A DNA stretch of 5,513 nt, taken from assembly GCA_020050475.1 (NCBI GenBank), contig JAGVKP010000071.1, forward strand, positions 1-5,513, in the 5' to 3' direction. Positions 1 through 5,513 of this stretch are shown here, piece after piece. Source of the DNA: Candidatus Babeliales bacterium (GTDB lineage: Bacteria; Babelota; Babeliae; Babelales; JACPOV01). The translations under genes were made by a program, and so were the position numbers. The notes below the pieces were generated by a model. The model had not been told where the DNA came from, searched no databases, and saw only the letters and a program-made list of their open reading frames with translations. Within the stretch, counting starts at the first letter, position 1, and the number at the start of each line of letters is the position of its first letter.

Positions 1-647
1 GCTACCGGTATAAGAACAACCAAAGCTGAGAAAAAACAGAGTAGGATTTGATGGTTCACCACATCAGAAAACATGCGACTACCATCAGGCAACTGCCAAC
101 CAAGAAGCCACCAAGCAAACCCAGCACTTACCATGCCACCAATTTTTGACCCAGAAACCATCAGCGGGTAGTTATTCTTAGCACCTTCAGGACTATTCAC
201 CGAGTTGGCAAAGGCCCAAAAAAGACTGACTACAAATGGTGAAAAGCCTTCAACATAAAAATAAAAAAACCAGCCAAAGAGGCGCCACGGACTTGTATCA
301 GTATTTTGTAAACCAATCAGACTATGGCCAAGCAACCCTGCACATAAAAAGCCAACAATGCCATAAAAGGCCGCATAGACATATAAAAGATGATGTCGTC
401 TGAGCCTATCAACTAAATAGGAGTAAAAGAAAATAGCGGGGATGAGGATAAACGTCTCAATTATTCGCGCTACTGGAATATATTCGCGCCCCACAATAGC
501 GACAAATATTGAGTCGCGCAGCTCTTTAATGAGCGTATACGATCCGATTACCAGAAAAAAGGTCGCGCAGAGCAGGAAAAACTTCATTCGCTCATGCCGA
601 TCATGCCCTATAGAATCAAAGATGCTTTGCGCATACCGTATTATCAT
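1..647 (-). CDS. NTT/Tlc-type nucleotide transporter, second paralogue (3' part cut off by the window edge)
   Basis: My own translation of the minus strand gives 215 codons open to the window edge, beginning MIIRYAQSIFDSIGHDR. The product is very hydrophobic, with about five to six membrane segments visible, so it is an inner-membrane carrier. It aligns without gaps (offset two residues) with the N-terminal half of the complete NTT encoded just upstream. Shared blocks include VIG-Y (33-37), VG-x2-YIP-x-A (52-60), Y-V-E (131-133), FWAF (143-146) and YPL (160-162). The family (PF03219) moves ATP/ADP or other nucleotides. The start at 647 is chosen over Met21 (587) because AGGGG lies 7 nt upstream and the first 20 residues align with the paralogue's N-terminus. 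One oddity: the block that reads RPLKDS in the paralogue is KELRDS here (41-46), so the family lysine position carries Arg44. Substrate is unknown. About half of a normal 450-500 aa protein is present. Confidence 0.9.
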   Translation of the reverse strand, partial: MIIRYAQSIFDSIGHDRHERMKFFLLCATFFLVIGSYTLIKELRDSIFVAIVGREYIPVARIIETFILIPAIFFYSYLVDRLRRHHLLYVYAAFYGIVGFLCAGLLGHSLIGLQNTDTSPWRLFGWFFYFYVEGFSPFVVSLFWAFANSVNSPEGAKNNYPLMVSGSKIGGMVSAGFAWWLLGWQLPDGSRMFSDVVNHQILLCFFSALVVLIPV

Positions 648-654
648 CCAGTCG

Positions 655-659
655 CCCCT
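655..659 (-). promoter_or_regulatory. Ribosome binding site deciding the start of the truncated NTT paralogue
   Basis: AGGGG on the minus strand sits 7 nt before the ATG at 647-645. No comparable purine tract precedes the in-frame ATG at 587-585, so this site supports the longer product. Confidence 0.65.
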
Positions 660-688
660 ACATATCAGTACAAGAAAACCACGATCAC

Positions 689-701
689 TACACTTAGTGT
701 A
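689..701. promoter_or_regulatory. 13-nt perfect palindrome, possible operator
   Basis: TACACTTAGTGTA reads as two 6-nt inverted arms around one central base. It lies between the terminator hairpin of the first NTT gene and the start of the second, about 42 nt before the second gene's ATG. That is where an operator, or a dyad overlapping a promoter, could sit. I see no convincing -35/-10 pair around it, so the role is inferred from position and symmetry only. Confidence 0.35.
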
Positions 702-703
702 TC

Positions 704-744
704 AAAAATGGGCCTTCTTACCATGTTTTGTAAGAAGGCCCATT
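704..744 (-). terminator. Rho-independent terminator after the complete NTT gene
   Basis: A perfect 15-bp inverted repeat, AATGGGCCTTCTTAC and its complement (707-721 with 730-744), encloses an 8-nt loop. Read on the minus strand the stem is followed at once by TTTTT (704-708, sharing its first two bases with the stem). It begins about 30 nt after the stop codon of the 776-2182 gene. On the plus strand the bases after the stem (CTCTTATTTATT) are only loosely T-rich, so the minus orientation is preferred. It should end most transcripts of the first NTT gene before the second, implying that the second has its own promoter or relies on read-through. Confidence 0.8.
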
Positions 745-775
745 CTCTTATTTATTCATCATTACTCAGCAGCAA

Positions 776-2182
776 TTAGCAGACAACACGTTTTTCGTCG
801 ACTGCTTTTTTGAATGTTCTGCCAAGATAGAACGTAACTGGCAACCATATCCCAATAATACCGAGTGACGCAAAGGTACACATGGTAATAAATTGCTCAA
901 GCCCAGCAATCGCGCCATATTTTTGCATAAACGTTTTTCGCCAGAGATTAACGGTTGATCCCATAGCTTTTGAACCACGAGAACCGTACATCTCAATAAA
1001 CGCCTGCGATTTGTATTTAGCATCTTTAGATGTTGGAATATAAAGCTGTTTCATCGATGGCTGGTTAAGCGCATAGTTAACTGCTTTAGAGAATACCATG
1101 ATCCAGAAAAGAACGCTGACTATCGGGTACGATTTGAACGTAAGGACCGCCACTGCTATCAAAATTGGCAACAATGCAAGCGAAGCACCAAGGCCAAGCG
1201 AGCGCTGAATTTTGTTGATACCCAAAATAATGCTGAGCATAGAAACGACACCTACCATCATGCCGTAATAAGCCAAATACTCGGTCAATTGGTGATGAAC
1301 CGTAAACTGTGCACTTGCAAGTGTCTTAAAGTTGAAATCCAACACGGTTACAATAATCTCATAAAACGAGATGATCGCAAAGATACCAATCAAGTACCCA
1401 GAAGAGAAGATAAGGCGCAACCCCTCAAAAAACCCTGGCTCTGATTCTTGATGATCACTTTTGGCATGGTAGCCAACAAGCTGTTCTTTAGGTATAGAGC
1501 TCATGAAGAACTTGACCAAAAGCATGATCATGCCCATGATAACCGCAGCCAAGACGACTGCACCCGCGTGAACCATAGCGCTTTGTGCCGCACCGCCTGC
1601 AGGCATTTCGCCCTCAGCCGTAAGCTCGATATGAGCAAAGTATTTCATGATAAAGATAAGCGCAGAAGGTCCGACGATATTGCCAATCTGGCCACCAAAG
1701 GCAACCAATGGATACCCGCGAGCCGCTGCATCAGGTTTGGTTGTATCGGCCGTGAATGCCCAGAAAAGAGCAACGATCAACGATCCAAAGCTCTCAACGT
1801 ACACATACCAACCCCAGCCCCACCAGTTATCTGGGCGCGCACCTGAAGCAAGACCAATATCAGCATGGTTCATGCAGAAGGCAAAGACAAGCGCCAAAAG
1901 ACCGTAGATCGTGCAAAGCGCGTAAAACATACGCTGACGGGGAAACATGTCAACCATCTTTGAGTAGATCAAAACAAGCGGAAAGACTACCACAAGCGAA
2001 AGCATTTTTGCTCGTGGGATATAATCAGCGCCAACAACACTGGAAAAAACTGAGTCTTTCAACGGGCGCAAAAACCAGTAGACCCCTATAACGAGGCCGA
2101 AAATCAACGAAAGTAAGCCAAATTTTTTCAGCTCCCCTTCATGAAAATCCCCCCACCACCATCGTGCAATTTTGGTAAGCAT
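776..2182 (-). CDS. ADP/ATP translocase-type nucleotide transporter (NTT/Tlc family), complete
   Basis: This 468-aa polytopic membrane protein matches the NTT/Tlc family (PF03219) in length (usually about 450-530 aa) and plan, with roughly 11-12 hydrophobic segments. Recognisable features are the N-terminal block FLRPLKDS (37-44), with the lysine (K42) at a position that is charged and important in this family; VGADYIPRAK (50-59); Glu130 within the fourth membrane segment (YVYVES); FWAF (140-143); Glu275 before DFNFK (282-286); and a C-terminal block with LNQPSMKQLYIP (372-383) and MYGSRGSKAMGS (398-409). That last block corresponds to the KYSLFD...YIPL...GSR...KSGGS region of classical ATP/ADP translocases. 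Such carriers exchange host ATP for bacterial ADP plus phosphate, or import other nucleotides, across the inner membrane; substrate cannot be assigned here. The start is supported by GAGAGGA 4 nt before the ATG. A hairpin terminator follows, and a paralogue lies downstream on the same strand. Confidence 0.93.
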   Translation of the reverse strand: MLTKIARWWWGDFHEGELKKFGLLSLIFGLVIGVYWFLRPLKDSVFSSVVGADYIPRAKMLSLVVVFPLVLIYSKMVDMFPRQRMFYALCTIYGLLALVFAFCMNHADIGLASGARPDNWWGWGWYVYVESFGSLIVALFWAFTADTTKPDAAARGYPLVAFGGQIGNIVGPSALIFIMKYFAHIELTAEGEMPAGGAAQSAMVHAGAVVLAAVIMGMIMLLVKFFMSSIPKEQLVGYHAKSDHQESEPGFFEGLRLIFSSGYLIGIFAIISFYEIIVTVLDFNFKTLASAQFTVHHQLTEYLAYYGMMVGVVSMLSIILGINKIQRSLGLGASLALLPILIAVAVLTFKSYPIVSVLFWIMVFSKAVNYALNQPSMKQLYIPTSKDAKYKSQAFIEMYGSRGSKAMGSTVNLWRKTFMQKYGAIAGLEQFITMCTFASLGIIGIWLPVTFYLGRTFKKAVDEKRVVC

Positions 2183-2214
2183 ATATTCCTCTCGTTACCC
2201 AAATTGTTAAAAAA

Positions 2215-2245
2215 ATGATAAAAATAACTCTTAATATGCAGACAA
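2215..2245 (-). promoter_or_regulatory. Weak candidate promoter for the complete NTT gene
   Basis: On the minus strand TTGTCT (2240-2245, 4 of 6 to TTGACA) and TATCAT (2215-2220, 5 of 6 to TATAAT) are separated by 19 bp, which is longer than ideal. It would give a short 5' leader before the ATG at 2182. AT-rich sequence makes chance matches likely. Confidence 0.25.
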
Positions 2246-2373
2246 CTTTAGCAAAATATTGGGCTTTTGTAAAAATAAGCCATGTTTATCGTACCGATTT
2301 TATCAGTCTGTCGCTAGCGCCCTTTCAGTAAAATAGACCTTTTTTTATTGAAACTATGCAAGAGACTACGAAG

Positions 2374-2402
2374 TTTACTCATTAACACAATTTTGGTAAA
2401 AT
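2374..2402 (+). promoter_or_regulatory. Candidate sigma70-like promoter for lon
   Basis: TTTACT (2374-2379, 4 of 6 to TTGACA) and TAAAAT (2397-2402, 5 of 6 to TATAAT) are spaced by exactly 17 bp. Transcription would start near 2408-2410 and leave a leader of about 115 nt before the lon ATG. It is the best match I found in the gap, but it is a consensus match only. Confidence 0.45.
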
Positions 2403-2450
2403 TTTAAGCATGATTCTCGGGCCCAAGAGGTTTAAAACTGCCTATCAGTA

Positions 2451-2470
2451 GTTGGTACACCAACCTCCTT
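2451..2470 (+). promoter_or_regulatory. Leader hairpin joined to an anti-Shine-Dalgarno-like tract upstream of lon
   Basis: GTTGG-TACA-CCAAC (2451-2464) forms a 5-bp stem with a 4-nt loop. It runs directly into CCTCCTT (2464-2470), which equals the 3' end of bacterial 16S rRNA and could pair with purine-rich ribosome binding sites. It lies about 55 nt before the lon start, inside the predicted leader. A regulatory role is inference; the stem is short. Confidence 0.3.
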
Positions 2471-2523
2471 TCCCAGCAAATCATTTCTCACAGAAAATAC
2501 CGTTAACGCAAAAGTGATTTTTC

Positions 2524-4962
2524 ATGACCACACAAGAAATAGTACTCGATAACCAACAGCCGCACGAGCAGACTCCTCCTTCTATGCTGCCGCTCCTGCC
2601 GCTTAAAAATATTATTATTCTTCCCAAGAGTATACACCCCGTTATTGTGGGCCGACCGCAATCTATTAAAGCAGTCGAATATGCTCTGCAGCATGACAAG
2701 TCTCTATTTATCTCAACGCAAAAAGATGAAGCGGTTGAAAACCCAACTGATCATGATGTCTATTCTCATGGCACCCGTGCAACCATCTTGCAAATTATGC
2801 GCATACCCAATGGATCATTTAAAATTTTAGTTGAGGGAATATGCCGCGCACGCATTACCGGCAGTCAGCAACTTGATGGCTTCACTGGTGTCACCTATGA
2901 AGACCTCATAACCACTTCGCTTGATCAAGCAGTTGAGCTTGAAGCGCTATGGCGGACGCTTCGTCGCTTGTATGAAAGTTATGCAAAATTAAATGAAAAG
3001 GTCCCCACTGAGCTTTTTGCAATGGTAAAAACGGTTGAGGATATGGATGCTGTTTCTGATACGCTTGCCGTCCACCTTAACCTTACCTCTGCTGAACGCC
3101 AAGAGCTTTTGGAGACCAGCGACTTAGTGCAGCGACTTTCAAAAATGAATACGCTGATCGCCAAAGAGATTGAGATTCTGGAGACCGAACAGCGCATTAA
3201 AGGCCGCATCCAAACACAGGTTGAAAAAAATCAGCGCGAATACTATCTGACCGAACAGATGAAAGCCATACAAAAAGAGCTTGGTCGCGACGACTCACAA
3301 ACTGAAATTCAGTCAATACGCGCGCAACTTAAATCACTGGGGCTTTCTAAAGAAGCGCATGAAAAAGTTGAAAAAGAGCTCAAGCGTCTCGAGCAGATGC
3401 CGCCATTGTCTTCTGAGGCAGTTGTTTCGCGCACGTACGTTGACTGGATTGTCTCTCTGCCATGGAAAAAACAAAGTAAAGATACCATTAGCCTGGTGCA
3501 AGCTGAAAAAATCCTCAATGAGCAGCACGCCGGATTGCAAAAAATTAAAGAGCGCATTATAGAATTTCTTGCTGCCAAAAAATTTTCAAAAAACATGGAG
3601 CGCTCACCGATCATCTGTCTTGTCGGGCCGCCGGGCGTTGGCAAAACATCACTTGCTCAATCGATTGCACAAAGCTTAGGAAGAGAATTTGTGCGCATAT
3701 CGTTGGGTGGCATTCGTGACGAAGCTGAAATTCGTGGTCATCGCCGCACCTATATTGGTGCTTTGCCGGGCAAGATCGTGCACGCGATGAAAAAGGCAAA
3801 AACGGTTAACCCTGTTATTCTGCTTGATGAGATTGATAAAATGTCACGCGATATGCACGGCGATCCAGCAGCAGCTCTTTTAGAGGTACTGGATCCAGAA
3901 CAAAATAAGTCATTTATCGATCACTTTTTGGAAGTTGAATATGATCTATCTAAGGTCATGTTTATTGCAACTGCCAATATGATTGAAGGAATTCCGTATC
4001 CACTTTTTGATCGCATGGAAGTTATTTCACTTACCGGATACACGGAAGATGAAAAAGCAGAAATAGCATATCATTTTCTCCTGCCCAAGAATTTGAAAGA
4101 GTACGGGCTTACTGCTGAGCAATTTATTATCCCACGCGATCTTATGTATAATATTATTGGGCAGTACACAAAAGAAGCTGGCGTGCGTCAACTTGAGCGT
4201 ATCATCGCCAAGCTTATGCGCAAATCAATACAGATGCTCCTCAACGATAAAAAGTTGACAACAATAAGCATAACTGCCGAACTCATCAAAGAATGGCTTG
4301 GTCACCAAAAATATAAAAAGCTTGTCCTTGATCAAAGTATCCATCGCATTGGGCTTGCGACAGGACTTGCCTGGACTGAATTTGGCGGCGATCTTCTTGA
4401 AATTGAAACGACCGTCATTAATGGTAAAGGTGGCCTGACACTGACCGGCCAACTTGGCGAAGTCATGCAGGAATCTGCGCACGCAGCACTCAGTTATATT
4501 CGTGCGCGCACGCAAGAGCTTGGATTACCGCAAAATTTCTATGCCTCAAAAGATGTCCATATCCACATTCCCGAAGGAGCAACCCCGAAAGACGGGCCTT
4601 CTGCCGGAATTACCATGTGCGTCGCGCTTATTTCCGCGCTGACTAAAAATCCGACGCGCTCGGATGTTGCCATGACCGGTGAAATTACTTTAAGAGGACG
4701 CGTCCTCGCAATTGGTGGGCTCAAAGAAAAACTCCTAGCTGCTCAGCAGCATGGTATCAAAACGGTACTCGTGCCAAAGGAAAACAGCGATGAGATGGAA
4801 GAGATCCTGAAAGAGATCAAACTTAATCTCGAGCTCATTTTTGTAGATACAATGGACGAAGTACTCACGAGAGCGCTCATTAATAATCCGTTCAAAAACG
4901 GAAAATCAGCCACCGACAAAAAAGAGAAGCGCACTTCTATTAAACGTCGATCAAAACGATAA
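2524..4962 (+). CDS. lon: ATP-dependent Lon protease (LonA type)
   Basis: Cytoplasmic AAA+ serine protease that unfolds and degrades damaged and regulatory proteins as a hexamer. The 812 residues show the full LonA order. An N-terminal substrate-binding domain starts at LPLLPLKN (22-29); a helical and coiled-coil region carries the Lon hallmark [18 protein letters not shown] (237-254). The ATPase has Walker A GPPGVGKT (368-375), Walker [10 protein letters not shown] (431-439), sensor-1 Asn485, arginine finger Arg497 and sensor-2 Arg555 in GVRQLER. The protease domain (about 600-788) has DGPSAG with catalytic Ser693, and Lys736 in [10 protein letters not shown] completes the Ser-Lys dyad, with the same 43-residue spacing as E. 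coli S679/K722. An in-frame TGA at 2515-2517 makes ATG 2524 the first possible ATG; its ribosome binding site (AAAAGTG) is poor. A basic tail (791-812) extends beyond the usual end. No frameshift or missing catalytic residue was seen. Confidence 0.98.
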   Translation: MTTQEIVLDNQQPHEQTPPSMLPLLPLKNIIILPKSIHPVIVGRPQSIKAVEYALQHDKSLFISTQKDEAVENPTDHDVYSHGTRATILQIMRIPNGSFKILVEGICRARITGSQQLDGFTGVTYEDLITTSLDQAVELEALWRTLRRLYESYAKLNEKVPTELFAMVKTVEDMDAVSDTLAVHLNLTSAERQELLETSDLVQRLSKMNTLIAKEIEILETEQRIKGRIQTQVEKNQREYYLTEQMKAIQKELGRDDSQTEIQSIRAQLKSLGLSKEAHEKVEKELKRLEQMPPLSSEAVVSRTYVDWIVSLPWKKQSKDTISLVQAEKILNEQHAGLQKIKERIIEFLAAKKFSKNMERSPIICLVGPPGVGKTSLAQSIAQSLGREFVRISLGGIRDEAEIRGHRRTYIGALPGKIVHAMKKAKTVNPVILLDEIDKMSRDMHGDPAAALLEVLDPEQNKSFIDHFLEVEYDLSKVMFIATANMIEGIPYPLFDRMEVISLTGYTEDEKAEIAYHFLLPKNLKEYGLTAEQFIIPRDLMYNIIGQYTKEAGVRQLERIIAKLMRKSIQMLLNDKKLTTISITAELIKEWLGHQKYKKLVLDQSIHRIGLATGLAWTEFGGDLLEIETTVINGKGGLTLTGQLGEVMQESAHAALSYIRARTQELGLPQNFYASKDVHIHIPEGATPKDGPSAGITMCVALISALTKNPTRSDVAMTGEITLRGRVLAIGGLKEKLLAAQQHGIKTVLVPKENSDEMEEILKEIKLNLELIFVDTMDEVLTRALINNPFKNGKSATDKKEKRTSIKRRSKR

Positions 4963-4979
4963 CGCGTTTAGTTGCCTTT

Positions 4980-5017
4980 CGATCTCTTTTCTGGCTACTC
5001 TCGTGCAAAAAGAATCG
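4980..5017 (+). other. Imperfect stem-loop in the lon to EEP spacer
   Basis: CGAT(C)TCTTTT (4980-4990) pairs with AAAAGAATCG (5008-5017) over 10 bp with one bulged C and a 17-nt loop. The stem is A/T-rich and no T-tract follows, so it is not a typical terminator. It ends 5 nt before the AGGGAG site of the next gene and could influence its translation or mRNA processing; that is speculation. Confidence 0.25.
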
Positions 5018-5022
5018 GGATT

Positions 5023-5028
5023 AGGGAG
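5023..5028 (+). promoter_or_regulatory. Ribosome binding site of the EEP-family gene
   Basis: AGGGAG ends 4 nt before ATG 5033. The upstream in-frame GTG at 5003 has no purine-rich site before it, so this motif favours the ATG, which also places a hydrophobic signal-like segment at the N-terminus. Confidence 0.6.
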
Positions 5029-5032
5029 ACTC

Positions 5033-5513
5033 ATGATACATCTTTTTTTGATGCTACTTTTCAGTTTTTCATCAAAACTTAACGGACAACTTCATGTCGT
5101 AAAAAATCGCCCGATAGAAGCGCAGAAATCAGTTGTGACGCCTGAGTATTTAAAGGTATTTCCATCTAAATGCAGCAAAATTACGGCGCAACCAGGCTCG
5201 CCAAAACGCCCCTTTAATTATGAGTCACTAGCCTCTATCTGGCTCGAACGCGCTGAATGGCTCAAAAAAAGTTGGTGGCCGACTCCTCCCGGCAAATCAA
5301 GAATGATCGAACTTTTCTTACACGATGTTAAGCGCTTGGCTCATTACAATAAAGCTATTCCAGCAAAATCACCCGATGCTCTCCGCATCGCCACCTATAA
5401 CATTCATGGCTGGCAAGATGCAAAAGATACATGGCGGGTCGCAGATATTCTCAAGACAATAGCAACTATCGACGCCGATGTACTCATTCTTCAAGAGGTT
5501 ACTCTTGATAGCC
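5033..5513 (+). CDS. Putatively exported endonuclease/exonuclease/phosphatase (EEP) family protein, 3' part cut off by the window edge
   Basis: The 160 codons translated here stay open to the window end. Residues 1-14 are strongly hydrophobic (MIHLFLMLLFSFSS), followed by a polar stretch, which looks like a signal peptide. The basic n-region is missing and the cleavage site (perhaps after NG, 17-18) is not clear. Residues 20-115 match nothing I recognise and are rich in Trp, Lys and Pro around 70-90. From 117 the EEP fold (PF03372, DNase I-like) begins: LRIATYNIHGW (117-127) has the conserved Asn123, and DADVLILQEV (147-156) has the metal-binding Glu155. Later catalytic His and Asp residues lie outside the window. 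The family cleaves phosphodiester or phosphomonoester bonds in nucleic acids, phospholipids or inositol phosphates using Mg2+, so the substrate cannot be told. The gene follows lon by 70 bp on the same strand without a clear terminator and may share its transcript. Confidence 0.85.
   Translation, partial: MIHLFLMLLFSFSSKLNGQLHVVKNRPIEAQKSVVTPEYLKVFPSKCSKITAQPGSPKRPFNYESLASIWLERAEWLKKSWWPTPPGKSRMIELFLHDVKRLAHYNKAIPAKSPDALRIATYNIHGWQDAKDTWRVADILKTIATIDADVLILQEVTLDS

Larger units (their letters stand above)
2183..2523. other. Divergent intergenic control region between the NTT gene and lon
   Basis: This 341-bp AT-rich gap separates two divergent genes and must hold both promoters. I see a sigma70-like promoter for lon (2374-2402), a much weaker candidate for the NTT gene (2215-2245), two short dyads (ATCG-TAC-CGAT at 2288-2298 and CGCTAGCG at 2312-2319), a T-run at 2340-2346, and a leader hairpin plus CCTCCTT tract near lon. 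I found no CIRCE element (TTAGCACTC-N9-GAGTGCTAA) and no sigma32-type CTTGAAA/CCCAT pair, so heat-shock control of lon is not visible. No convincing gene is present here. Confidence 0.7.

Noticed and set aside
442..813. Plus-strand ORF of 123 codons over the 5' end of the truncated NTT gene, the terminator and the NTT stop
   Set aside because: It is antisense to a clear transporter, crosses a perfect terminator hairpin, and its product resembles nothing and has no hydrophobic or domain pattern.
1448..2091. Three overlapping plus-strand ORFs of 86-132 codons inside the complete NTT gene
   Set aside because: They are antisense shadows of a well-supported membrane protein; their products are low in recognisable structure and none has a good ribosome binding site that I could see.
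2301..2346. Possible terminator before the T-run at 2340-2346
   Set aside because: The only pairing that fits is GTCT with AGAC, four base pairs around a loop of about 25 nt. Between two divergent genes no terminator is expected here.
2451..2470. AAGGAGG on the minus strand as the ribosome binding site of a leftward small gene
   Set aside because: The sequence is a perfect site, but the first possible starts (TTG, GTG) are 0-3 nt away, no ATG follows at a useful distance, and the GTG frame ends after 18 codons.
2183..2523. Heat-shock control elements for lon (CIRCE, sigma32 or HAIR-like)
   Set aside because: TTGAAA occurs near 2348 but has no CCCAT-like partner at the right distance, and no CIRCE inverted repeat is present.
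2584..2586. Alternative lon start at Met21
   Set aside because: It would put LPLLPLKN right at the N-terminus as in many Lon proteins, but the preceding bases are pyrimidine-rich with no ribosome binding site, so ATG 2524 is kept as the default.
2481..2699. Minus-strand ORFs over the lon start
   Set aside because: They overlap the conserved N-terminal domain of Lon in antisense, and their Cys/Ser-rich products look like a shadow translation.

Overview
The window carries four protein-coding genes in two divergent blocks. Two genes read leftward: a complete ADP/ATP-translocase-type (NTT/Tlc) nucleotide transporter and, after it, a second, edge-truncated paralogue. Two genes read rightward: a complete ATP-dependent Lon protease and, after a short gap, the 5' end of a probably exported endonuclease/exonuclease/phosphatase (EEP) family protein. 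No RNA gene, mobile element, CRISPR array or long repeat was seen.

Organism (inference): NTT carriers are known mainly from plastids and from bacteria that live inside eukaryotic cells (Chlamydiae, Rickettsiales, Dependentiae/TM6 and some others). Two copies in tandem point to an obligate intracellular or energy-parasitic bacterium. The divergent NTT sequences, the moderately AT-rich composition with the standard code, and the putatively exported EEP protein fit Candidatus Dependentiae (Babeliae) best in my judgement. I cannot exclude another intracellular lineage without a database search.

Layout: positions 1-647 (minus) hold the truncated NTT paralogue, with a good Shine-Dalgarno site. Positions 648-775 are intergenic and hold a perfect 15-bp hairpin with a T-tract on the minus strand (terminator of the upstream NTT gene) and a 13-nt palindrome. 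Positions 776-2182 (minus) hold the complete 468-aa NTT. Positions 2183-2523 are the divergent control region, with a reasonable sigma70-like promoter for lon, a leader hairpin and an anti-SD-like CCTCCTT tract. Positions 2524-4962 (plus) hold lon, 812 aa, with all catalytic motifs intact and a strongly basic C-terminal tail. Positions 4963-5032 are a spacer with an imperfect stem-loop but no convincing terminator, so the EEP gene (5033 to the window edge) may be co-transcribed with lon.

How they fit together: the NTT proteins would exchange or import nucleotides across the bacterial inner membrane (host ATP for ADP, or other nucleotides for biosynthesis). Lon degrades damaged and regulatory proteins in the cytoplasm using ATP. 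The EEP protein would act outside the cytoplasm, possibly on nucleic acid, phospholipid or phosphorylated substrates. Nothing here demands a functional link between the two blocks. I found no clear new multi-gene system; the most unusual items are the diverged NTT pair, the lon leader and tail, and the uncharacterised N-terminal region of the EEP protein.
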